Shown here piece by piece: positions 9,634 through 18,519 of a stretch of 18,888 bases of DNA; the first letter of the stretch is position 1; the number at the start of each line of letters is the position of its first letter. Source of the DNA: Bimuria novae-zelandiae CBS 107.79 (taxonomy: Eukaryota; Ascomycota; Dothideomycetes; Pleosporales; Didymosphaeriaceae); the NCBI GenBank assembly GCA_010015655.1, contig ML976765.1, positions 217,351-236,238 of the forward strand, read 5' to 3'. The position numbers and the translations under genes are program-made. Under the pieces are notes generated by a model. It saw only the letters and a list, made by a program, of their open reading frames with translations, did not search any database and was not told the DNA's origin.

Positions 9634-11109
9634 ACAATCACAGCAGCTATAGAGGCCGCACTTAGAGCAATCGAATGCGCTAAACTAGGAGAATAACCTT
9701 TGTACAGGGCAATTGCTAAGTAATATAGTGTATCAAGATCTACGTTAGCCTAAAGACACTAAGGCCATTAAGCCCCGCAGGAAGCTAAAAACACCTCTTA
9801 AAAGAAACTTAATCCACATTAAGAAGCTAAGCTTATATAGTATATTAAAGATCTATCTCTAAAAGGGCTGCCTCTAATAAGAAAGATAATATAAAATTAC
9901 GCGTCCTTAATTACTAAAAAGTCTATAAGTTAGGCCTAGGTAACGCGCTTTTTGCACCGAAACGGTAAAGATCTTATCTACAAATAGACTAAAGGAATAG
10001 ACTCTAACCGCTATAAAGCTAACTGTAAAACTAAGTATAAGGCGTACTTCGATCTGCTGCACCTAAAGATAGAAGAGTATAATATACTACCGTGTAATAC
10101 CTATAATATAGACAAAAAGGGCTTCTTAATTAGCGTTATAGGACGCTCTAAACGCGTCTTTAGTTAAGTAGCTTAAAAGAAAGGAGAGATAAAAGATTTA
10201 CTATAAGATAGCTTACGTAAGTAATTAACTATATTAGTAGCTATTTACGCTAATAAAAGCGCTCTCTTACCTACTCTTCTCTTTTTAAGAGCATCCAGGT
10301 CACTGCAGTTAACTTAGGTGGCTAGTATTAAAGCTAGTAAGCACGACGTCTTTGTTAGCTTAACTCTATTAAGCTAGATAAATAATAATACTAGTCTAGC
10401 GTAGTTAGAGCAGGTTTTTAACTACTATATAAAGTAGAAAGCGCGCTAAAGGAGAGACTAGCGTCTCCTTATACTTAATAGCTATAATAGTTACCTAACA
10501 ATAGAGTTTCTCGAGTACTATAACTCTTACTATATACTACTAGCTGTGTTTCCTCCCTACTCTACCTATACGCTTTAGCTACTTAACGTTATTTATTTTA
10601 AACCTCTCTCTAGCTCCTACACTAAGGTCCTTACTAATTACCTTTAAAAGAGCTAAGGGATAGTGCCTATTATAAAGAGGGACTTCTTCCCACTATTTTA
10701 GAGTGCCTAGACGTCCTCCTTTAAGACAGAGATTATCCTAAAGTCCTTTAAAGCTACTAGTATATAGCCTAAAGACTGTATAGTTATACTTAAACGCTTC
10801 GCTAATAATTAAGAGGAGCTAGATAAAGCAGCTCTAGAGGCTCTTAGAGAGGCTAAATAGAGTTGTTTAAACCGTCTTGTACAGTCTATAATAGAGGATA
10901 TTACTACTAAGGAGTTAAAGGCGCTCTCCTAAACACTCCACTATCTCTAAGCACAAAATTAACTACTTTAATATAAAAATAAGGGCTTAAGCGTCGCTCT
11001 TAACACTAAGAAGCGTTATAAGAAGCGTGGCAGACCTCTTAATTTATAGCAAAGGCAGGAGTACTATAGTAGTATAGTACTCTAGTCTCCTTATAAGATT
11101 AGAGAGGCA
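9634..11109 (+). pseudogene. Fot1-like transposase of element C, 5' part
   Basis: This is the N-terminal and catalytic part of a Fot1-family transposase, heavily RIP-degraded. Recognisable blocks are the N-terminal segment ending in LGE.PLYR, an SVSRSTL HTH-like piece and LHRNGKDLI. NIDKKGFL near 10107-10130 has the first Asp, with Met changed to Ile before it. LLILNSYNSYLT near 10468-10503 has the second Asp changed to Asn, and LLNVIYFKPL follows near 10579-10608 with the third Asp also changed to Asn. No ATG is found where element B has one: relative to B about 15-20 bases at the start are missing or different. It ends at the Gypsy target site (AGGCA, 11105-11109) and continues at 17913. 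Confidence 0.85.
11105..11109. repeat. Target-site duplication AGGCA, left copy
   Basis: The 5-bp duplication flanks the Gypsy element; the right copy is at 17908-17912. A 5-bp duplication is usual for Ty3/Gypsy integrases and proves one insertion into element C. Confidence 0.9.
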
Positions 11110-11236
11110 TGTTAGGATCTGTATTTAGCATCACCAGGCTAACATTCTGAGACGGCCAAGGTCTTATGGGAGCCAATGGTGGCACAGCAACGGGCAGGTC
11201 ACGTGACTGCTCGAAGCGCTCGAATCGAGCAAGTCA

Positions 11237-11342
11237 AGCATATGCAGAAAGCCAAGGCTGCGCTCGACATGCTCGAAGCGAGCAAGTCGAGCATATGCAG
11301 AAAGCCAAGGCTGCGCTCGACATGCTCGAAGCGAGCAAGTCG
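11237..11342. repeat. 53-bp tandem repeat with nested hairpin in the LTR
   Basis: Two copies (11237-11289, 11290-11342) each start AGCATATGCAGAAAGCC. Each can fold into a hairpin: GCTCGAC pairs with GTCGAGC and inside it GCTCG pairs with CGAGC around AAG (11262-11292 and 11315-11345). It lies just upstream of the TATA box, where LTR enhancers usually are. A mutated equivalent is in the 3' LTR. Confidence 0.85.
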
Positions 11343-11353
11343 AGCATGCTAAG

Positions 11354-11361
11354 TATATATA
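11354..11361 (+). promoter_or_regulatory. LTR TATA box
   Basis: TATATATA lies in the middle of the 5' LTR and is conserved in the 3' LTR near 17672. Its place fits the U3 promoter of the retrotransposon. Confidence 0.6.
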
Positions 11362-11589
11362 GAACATGAGGATGGACTCTTCCACCTCGTGTTTAACCTG
11401 TTTATCAATCTATCGTTTGGATCTGACTAAGTAACCTTGTTAATTTAATTGTGCTATACACACCTTTAATACTAACGCCCTAGTAATAAGCGCAAGCTAT
11501 TACTACGCCCCTCTCTTATCCTACTAGTATTCCTGCCTAAGAACCAACCTTAGCCCCTAGGGATTAGCTATCTCTTTAGGATCTTAACA

Positions 11590-11600
11590 TCTTAAACACC
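11590..11600 (+). other. Putative primer-binding site (self-priming type)
   Basis: Right after the 5' LTR the sequence TTAAACAC (11592-11599) is complementary to GTGTTTAA at 11389-11396, 28 nt past the TATA box, where the RNA should begin. No recognised tRNA 3'-end complement is seen. In Tf1/sushi-type elements the RNA 5' end primes its own reverse transcription in this way. It rests on eight bases only. Confidence 0.35.
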
Positions 11601-11636
11601 CTTAACATAAATACTAATAGGACCCCTATCTCTTCT

Positions 11637-13440
11637 ATGGCTTTGGACAACCATGTCACCCCTATAGGGGATGGCAAGAACAAGGCACATAAACCCGACT
11701 TGTATAACAGTAATCGTACCCTCCTCGATACCTGGCTCTTACAGCTAGACCTCTACTTCTTTAATTAGAACTAAGACCTTAAAAATAAAAAGAAGGTTAT
11801 CTTCGCTGCGACTTACATGCAAGGAAGCGCTAAAGAATAGATCTATCCCTACTTAGTTAAGTACTTAGACATGGACCACGATAACGAAGACAAGGAGTAT
11901 ATTAATAAATATGCTAATATAATCGACATTATTAAGGACTATAATAACTTTAAGACATGCCTTTAACAAATGTTTAGAATTACTAATAAAATAGCTATCG
12001 CTAAACGAGCAATCTAAATAGTTCGCTAACACTAATTTATAGCCAAATATATAGCTGAGTTTCGCAAATATGCAGTGCAACTCGACTGGGAGGATAAATC
12101 TCTTAAGATAATGTATAAATAAGGCCTTAAACGCAATGTGCGCGAAGAACTCCTACGTAGTAGTATAAAGATAGAGACCTTAGAAGAACTGTATAAAGAG
12201 ACTATCCGCATTAACAGGGAATGGTTTGCTTTGCAGGAAGAATTCCGCAAGAACCTAAAGAACGCCAGTTTCGGACAACAGGCACCTATAGTCTACAGGG
12301 CGCCACCAAAAGTACCTCGACGCCAGCAACGCAACTACTACGGACCCTAACCTATAGAAGATATCCAGTTTAACAACCTAAAAAAGGGAACAGGAAAGGC
12401 TATAGGCTTCCAAAAGCCTAACCAACGTATCTTAGATAGAACCTAACAATAGGGGACCGAGACGCGTAAATGCTTTACATATGGCAAACTAGGCCATATC
12501 GCCAGGAACTGCAGATCTAAGAACAAGGTCATTAGATAGTTAAACGTACTATTCGTTGATAAAAAAGAAACCACCGACGAAGAATAGCAGGTAATAGACG
12601 CTATTAAGCAAATTAATATCCACGACGAAGACTTGGAGCGATTAGAATTACCTAATTTACAACTCTATGAGGATGCACACGAAAGTTTAGACAATAAAGA
12701 AAAGGAGAAGGAACTAATGCCTTAATCTCCTACACTTTACCCTAGCTAGAGCAAACCTGTTACTAGCAAGACAACGAATGTTTTTGACTTCTTAGAAAAA
12801 CACTAACTAAGGGAAGGAGATTTTGGGTTTATAGCGATAGAATAATAAGACTACGCAGAAGCATTTTTCCACGCTTACTAACCTAACCTAGTTAGTAAAG
12901 CGGTATAAGAAATGGCGGACCACCGCTACGCCCACGAAGACCCCAAGAAGAAATACCTAAACAAAAGCCCGAACTACGAACTATAGTACGACCTGGACCA
13001 CCGTAACCCTACGCATAAGACCATACGATGGACCCTCTATAGAGAAAACTAATATACTATTTACTACTAAGCTAAGGAATATAGTTACTTTCCCTAAACG
13101 TACTAACGATATAGATAGGAGTAGTTAAACTACCCTATTGCCTATTATAACGTTTACCTCTAGGACAAGCGCAAAACGCGATACTTTCCACACCTTAACT
13201 AAGCGCTAAACTAAATAATATTACTACTAGTTAACGGAAAATACGTATCTAACAAATGGCAAACATACTTACACCCTAATTATGAGGAACACAAAGAGTA
13301 AAAGAGAAAGTATAGGTTTAATCGCATACTAAAAGGGACTACGACCCTTAGGATTAAAACGGTAACAAAGGAAGAAGACGGTAAAGCTCTCCTAGAAAAG
13401 GCCTAGTAGTAGCCTTAGGAGAAGAAGCGGAAGGACACCT
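11637..13440 (+). pseudogene. Gag of the Gypsy element, RIP-degraded
   Basis: It starts at ATG 11637 and stays in one frame to about 13440. The N-terminal capsid-like part includes a stretch near 12138-12350 still open for 70 codons. The nucleocapsid zinc knuckle is at 12471-12512: CFTYGKLGHIARNC, in which the second Cys of CCHC has become Tyr (TGT to TAT). After the knuckle the same frame continues for about 300 codons with no domain I recognise; a clean run MADHRYAHEDPKKKYLNKSP is at 12912-12971. Many TAG/TAA stops are present. Confidence 0.85.
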
Positions 13441-13441
13441 T

Positions 13442-16400
13442 AAGCCTATAAAGACACCTATAGAAAAGATGTCTTTTTTAGACCTAGGCTTAAGAGGGAA
13501 GACGCCTTCAGAGAACTAAATGCCATAAATAGTTAGGCATTAATTAAGCTACTAGTATAGCTTAAAGAAACATGGATAAAAGCCACGCTAGACTTAGGAG
13601 CACAAGAAAGTTATATATTAAGAAAAGCACTTAATAGAGCGGGACTCTATAAGCGTAAGAAGGCCATGCCCTATACTATTCATATCGCGAATAGACAACT
13701 AATGCCTGGCAAAGCAACGATTAAATACGAGGTCGAAACTACCCTCACAATCCATGGACACCAGGAATCGATTACCCTTAACATTATTAAGGAAGCCAAT
13801 CACGATGTAATTTTAAGACTACCCTAGTTAAGGAAGCACAATCCTATAATTAACTAGGAGAGAAAAAAGCTATCCTTTAAACGCTGCAACTGTGCATTGC
13901 AAGCAAAGCCTACGCATTAACAAAGCATAATAGTAGATAAGAGAGCTATTAATACTATAGTCTCGCGACAGACAGTCAAAAAACGGAAGAAACCCTTGGC
14001 GGACGCTAGTAGGAACCACCAGGTCACAGAGCGCAAGAAGATAGATGAAAGCACAAACCATGAAATTCCGGAATGCTATTAAGCATGGAATTATATATTC
14101 ACCGAGAGAGAAGGAAAAGCAAACCTTCCAGAATATTAGCCCTAGGATCTAGCGATAGACCTAGTAGAAGGGAAAACGCCACCCTTTAGACCACTATATA
14201 GTAAGACTAGAAAAGAACTCTAATAAGAGAAAGAATTCATCGAGACAAATCTCGCGAAAGGATACATACGACCCTTAAAGTCACTAGTAGCCAGCCCTTT
14301 CATGTTTATTATAAAGAAAGACGGCACACCACGACTATATGTTAACTATCGGAAGATTAACGACATGACGATTAAAAATTAATACCTACTACCAAATATC
14401 TTAGAATTAAGAGACCGACTCTTAAGAGCCAAACGTTTTACACTAATAGATTTACGAGATGGATACCACCTTATACAAATTAAAAAAGGTGACGAGTAGA
14501 AGATAGCGTTTAGATTACGCTACAGACTATTTAAATACACAGTTATGCCTTTTAGACTCACCAACGCACCAGCAAACTTCTAAGCACTAGTTAACCACGT
14601 ACTCCGTAACTATCTAGATATATTCGTTATTACATACATAGACGATATACTTGTTTACTCCGAGAACAATTTAGATTATATTCCGCATATACAAATAGTG
14701 TTAACAGCATTAGACAAGGCACACCTTAGAATTAAGCTAAAGAAGTGTAAATAGTACGTAACACGACTTAAATTCCTAGGACACGTTATTAGCACAGAAG
14801 GAATTAAAGTCGCATCTAACAAGATTAAATATATTAAGAACTAGCTAATACCAAAGATAGCAAAGAACATCTAAGAATTCTTAGGATTCTATAGATTTAA
14901 TTAATAATTTATTAAGGACTATGCAAAGATTACGATACCACTTATAAACCTTATAAGAAAGAATACACTATTTATATAGACTGTAGAGTGTAGAATGTCG
15001 TTCTAACTCTTAAAAACTACATGCATTATGCCACTAGTACTCATCCACTTTAGGGATAGAAAACCACTACGAATCGAAACGGACGTAAGCGACCTCGCTA
15101 TAGGCGCCTACGCAAAATAAGAAAAAAATAGCAAATGGCACCCTATTACATATTACTCATATAAGTTTACCAACACGGAAGCACAATATAACGTACACGA
15201 TAAAGAACTATACGCAATTATTAAAACACTAAAGTACTAAAGAATCTACGCTCTTAGCTACTCTACACTTAAGATCTTTATAGACCATAAGAACCTTACA
15301 CGCTTCACGACCACAAAGGAACTTACGCTAAGGCAGGCAAGATAATTAAAAACGCTTAGATAATATAAATTCAAGATCGTATACACACTTAGTAAAGAAA
15401 ACAGACGAGTAGACGCACTTAGCCGACGACACGATCTTACAGGGGATAAAGTTAAAACCTACTCCGCAATACTAAAATAATATCCTAACGATTCTTTAGA
15501 ACCCACGGCAGAACTTAATTAACTCCTTATACTCACACGAGAAGTACCTAAGGAACAATAGATAGAGGTTATATAATAATACCACGACGACCCTATATAC
15601 GGACACCCTGGAATTAAAAAGACGATGGAACTAATCTAGAGGAACTACAGCTTTAAAGGAATTAAGGAAGTAGTAGTAACCTACATACGTAAATGTGTAG
15701 AATGCCAACGTAATAAACACATAACACATCTTAAGTATGGAGAGATGCAAGCTATCCAGATACCTATAGTACTATGGGAAGACATCGTAATAGACTTTGT
15801 TACAGAATTGCCAAAATCAAAAGACCCTACAAATAGAGTAAGCTATAACGCAATACTGGTAATCGTATGCAGATTTACTAAATATATAAAACTACTACTA
15901 TGCAAAAAGATAATAACGGCAACGGAACTAGCATTCCTTATCCTAGATTAACTTATACGACACTATAGCATTCTAAAGACAATTATTAGCGATAGAGACA
16001 AGCTCTTTACTTTAAACTACTAGACAACACTCACGGCACTTATTAGAATAAAACGAAAACTATTAACAGCCTACCACTTACAGACGGACGGACAAACAGA
16101 ACGTACGAATTAAATAATAGAAATGTACCTACGCATCTACTATAACAACTAGAAGAATAACTAAATTTCCTTACTACTAATAGCATAATTAGCATATAAC
16201 AACAAGATATTAGTAGTAACTAGATATACACCATTCTATACAAACCACGAAAGACATCTACATCTCTTTAATTAAATATTTCCTACTATTATCAGGACGG
16301 AAGAAGCCATCAACACGGCTATAAAAATAAAAGAAATATACTAACAACTCTAAGAAAACCTCGAGAAAGCTTAACAGCAAAGCATTTCCTACACGAACCA

Positions 16401-16848
16401 GAAAAGAAAAACAGCACCTTAGCTAAAGAAGGGGGATAAAGCATACCTGCTTACAAAAAATCTTCAAACCTAAAAGAAAAAGCACAAGAAACTGGATTAT
16501 ATTAAGATTGGACTATTTTTCATTTCTAAACAAATATCACCGGTTAACTACTAATTAGAATTACCACTAGACGCTAAGATACATCTAGTATTTTATGTCG
16601 ATCGATTAAAACCTGCAGACCCAGAAACACTAGTTAAAACCACCTTCTATCACCAGCAGGAAGAAGAAACCGAATTTAAAGTTAAAAAGATACTACGACA
16701 CACAGATTAGCCACGCACATATCTTATTAAATAGAAAGGATATCTACATAGCGAGAATATATAGGAACCTAAGGAAAACTTAGCAAACTGCAAACAATTA
16801 CTTTACTAATACTACAGGAATATACCTAAGAGCCGCTCGCGGTTGTAG
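13442..16848 (+). pseudogene. Pol of the Gypsy element: PR-RT-RH-INT-chromodomain
   Basis: The frame is +1 relative to gag and ends at TAG 16846-16848. Protease: ATLDLGAQES near 13579-13608, where Ser of the DSGA motif appears as Leu (TCA to TTA). Reverse transcriptase: LYVNYRKIND at about 14335-14364, IDLRDGYH near 14446-14470, and the catalytic YIDD box intact at 14635-14646. RNase H begins with IETDVSDLAIGAY near 15073. Integrase: zinc-binding HHCC with the Cys pair near 15694-15705, then D at 15793, D at 15991 and E at 16099. The chromodomain at about 16672-16800 (FKVKKIL, LIK.KGY, ENI.EPKENL) has two Trp codons turned into TAG. In living chromoviruses this domain targets integration to modified histones. 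Stops throughout make it inactive. Domain identity is firm; exact start is not. Confidence 0.9.
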
Positions 16849-17329
16849 GCAAGGTACCAGAGTAATTATCTAATAATCCTAGTGTCGACCACATTAGAGG
16901 AGAGAAGCTAACAGTGGCCGCTATAGCAGGATAGTCCTCTAACGCCGCCTCTGCTTTTAACTCTCTAGTAGCATCCATTTTGGATATAAGGCATTGTGCC
17001 TTCTTCTTAGCACGCTCTTTAGCCTGCTATAATATTTTCTTATTTCGTAGAAGTTAGATTAACACCTCTACTAATAACTTCTTATCCGCATCCACCTTCT
17101 TTTTATACTTATTACGAGTCTTGTCTAACGATGCCTACGATAAGTTTACGCAAGGCTTTTACACACAGATATACTTAGAACACTTTAGACAAGCGTTAGG
17201 ATTAGACGACGGCATAACGATGCACTTAGAGCCAGAAAGTAAGCAATAATTACAAGAGATAGGATAGATAACACTATTATAGCGAGTTTTAATACTAAGA
17301 CGGATAGCGCGGGCTTTGGCGGAAGACAT
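16826..17329 (-). pseudogene. Antisense ORF with Zn2Cys6-like cysteines, in Gypsy 3' region
   Basis: On the - strand an ATG at 17329 opens a 167-codon frame ending at TAG 16828-16826. It is broken only by four stops (17161-17159 TAA, 17137-17135 TAG, 17056-17054 TAA, 17029-17027 TAG), all explicable as RIP of Gln or Trp codons. Residues about 29-57 have six Cys spaced C-x2-C-x6-C-x10-C-x2-C-x4-C, very like a fungal Zn2Cys6 binuclear cluster except for the short last gap. A Lys/Glu/Leu-rich helix follows (near 17110-16940, coiled-coil-like), then a Ser/Leu/Gly tail. It overlaps the last 23 bases of pol tail to tail. Function is unknown; a DNA-binding or regulatory accessory protein is a guess. 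The low stop density in an otherwise wrecked element suggests it was coding. Confidence 0.55.
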
Positions 17330-17410
17330 TATAGTAAAGCGCACTAAGAAGCAGGGCAATTAAACTTTATCTGTTAGTAAAGACAGGTTATGTAATTTGA
17401 GGACGAATCG

Positions 17411-17424
17411 TCGGAGAAAGGGGA
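17411..17424 (+). other. Polypurine tract
   Basis: GGAGAAAGGGGA lies 3-4 bases before the 3' LTR. It is the usual plus-strand primer site of LTR retrotransposons. Confidence 0.75.
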
Positions 17425-17427
17425 TAA

Positions 17428-17907
17428 TGTTAGGATCTGTATTTAGCATTACTAGGCTAACATTCTGAGACGGCCAAGGTCTTATGGGAGCCAATGGTGG
17501 CATAGCTATAGGCAAGTCATGTAACTGCTCAAAGCGCTTAAAGCGAGCAAGTCAAGCATGTGCAGAAAGCTAAGGCTACGCTTAACATGCTCGAAGCGAG
17601 CAAGTTAAGCATATGCAGAAAGCCAAGGCTACGCTCGACATGCTCGAAGCGAGCAAGTCGAGCATGCTAAGTATATATAGAATATAAGGATAGACTCTTC
17701 TACCTCGTATTTAACCTGTTTATTAATCTATCGTTTGGATCTAACTAAGCAACCTTGTTAATTTGATTATACTATACACACCTTTAATACCAACGCCCTA
17801 GTGACAAGCGCAAGCTATCACTACGTCCCTCTCTTGTCCTACTAGTATTCCTGCCCGAGAACTAACCTTAGCCCCTAGGGATTAGCTATCTCTTTAGGAT
17901 CTTAACA
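17428..17907 (+). repeat. 3' LTR, 480 bp
   Basis: It is the same length as the 5' LTR with the same TGTTAGG..TTAACA ends. It is RIP-mutated more in its first half and less in parts of its second half than the 5' LTR, e.g. CCCGAGAA here against CCTAAGAA there. The 53-bp repeats are still visible. Confidence 0.95.
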
Positions 17908-17912
17908 AGGCA
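17908..17912. repeat. Target-site duplication AGGCA, right copy
   Basis: It matches 11105-11109 exactly. Removing the retrotransposon and one copy rejoins the transposase frame of element C (REARARERVN). Confidence 0.9.
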
Positions 17913-18314
17913 CGTGCACGCGAGAGAGTAAATAAAAAACTCTAGTATAAGAAGGAGCTTGCAAAAGCTAATTAGAAGGAACTTTAGAAGTTTTTTAAGC
18001 TACTTAAAAAGAAAGAGAAGGAGGAGAAGTGTATAAAGAGAGAGAGAGCTAAAGTAGAGAGAAATTAAATAAAAGCTAAATAGGAGGCCGCGCGCGAGGC
18101 AAAAAGAGTAGCTTAAAATATAAAGAAAGTATCTTAAACTTTATAAAAAGGTAAGCGTAAAGCCTTAAGAGGTCCTCCTTTAAAGTCTAAGCCTAAGGGA
18201 CGCGCTAGTGGCAGTGTAGCTCTAAAGGAGTCTCTAGAAGCTACACTAACCGCCCTACTAAAAGTTAACTCTCGCGGCCGCACAATTACTCTCCTAAGTA
18301 AATATAAGTAGTAA
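17913..18314 (+). pseudogene. Fot1-like transposase of element C, 3' part
   Basis: This is the C-terminal coiled-coil segment of the element C transposase, in frame with the part ending at 11109. It begins RARERVN, is rich in Lys, Glu, Ala and Arg, and ends with SRGRTITLLSKYK followed by TAG and TAA at 18309-18314. The same type of tail (SGRLIKLLGKYR) ends element B. RIP stops are frequent up to about 18140, after which the frame is open. Confidence 0.85.
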
Positions 18315-18466
18315 ATAGCAATCGCGAGCATATTACAAGTCTCTCTACTAAAAAATCTCGTAATAATAGCTATTTTGTAGCTCTCTATAGCCTTATCTTT
18401 GTAGTAATGGGTATGTTATTAGTAGGGCGGCACGCGAACTGGGGCGGCACGCGCGTTAGCATAGTA

Positions 18467-18519
18467 TTGGTGGTTTCGTAAAATCCCGCTACACATGTGA
18501 TTTGGGCGCTTGTTAGGTA
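18467..18519. other. Spacer between elements C and D
   Basis: These 53 bases (TTGGTGGTTTCGTAAAATCC...TTAGGTA) fit neither the TIR of C nor that of D. They may be the remaining 3' end of element A or other target DNA. No gene is seen. Confidence 0.4.

Larger units (their letters stand above)
11110..11589 (+). repeat. 5' LTR, 480 bp
   Basis: It begins TGTTAGGATCTG and ends GGATCTTAACA. It contains a 53-bp tandem repeat (11237-11342) and a TATA box, TATATATA, at 11354-11361, so transcription would start near 11385-11395. Differences from the 3' LTR (17428-17907) are nearly all C/T or G/A in both directions, showing that each LTR was hit by RIP separately after insertion. One T/G transversion was noticed (11225 region). 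Confidence 0.95.
11110..17907 (+). mobile_element. Ty3/Gypsy chromovirus-type LTR retrotransposon
   Basis: This is a structurally complete LTR retrotransposon of 6798 bp with 480-bp LTRs (TG..CA ends) and the AGGCA duplication on both sides. Domain order is gag with zinc knuckle, protease, reverse transcriptase, RNase H, integrase (HHCC plus DDE), C-terminal chromodomain, which defines Ty3/Gypsy chromoviruses. Gag (frame of 11637) and pol (frame of 13561) lie in different frames. RIP has put TAG/TAA throughout, so it is dead. An extra antisense reading frame lies between pol and the 3' LTR. Confidence 0.93.
9542..18464 (+). mobile_element. Fot1/pogo-like element C, split by a Gypsy element
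   Basis: The TIRs are at 9542-9588 and 18418-18464. They match with only transitions between them, the 3' copy being the RIP-mutated one, and TA flanks both ends (9540-9541, 18465-18466). Each TIR has CGCGTGCCGCCCC twice with a 4-bp gap (5' copies at 9553-9565 and 9570-9582). Without the retrotransposon and one AGGCA copy it is 2120 bp, close to element B. The 3' untranslated part (about 18355-18410) is clearly related to that of B (about 9393-9450). Confidence 0.88.

Noticed and set aside
9390..9696. Overlapping open frames on both strands in a GC-rich patch
   Set aside because: They cover the 3' end and TIR of B, the spacer, and the TIR of C; they are open because the patch escaped RIP. 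Only the last part of the + frame is the C transposase.
11237..11345. CRISPR-like array
   Set aside because: There are only two full units in direct tandem without unique spacers, inside an LTR of a fungal retrotransposon.
11164..11385. Open frames on both strands in the 5' LTR
   Set aside because: They come from the 53-bp tandem repeat; repeated unmutated LTR DNA stays open without coding.
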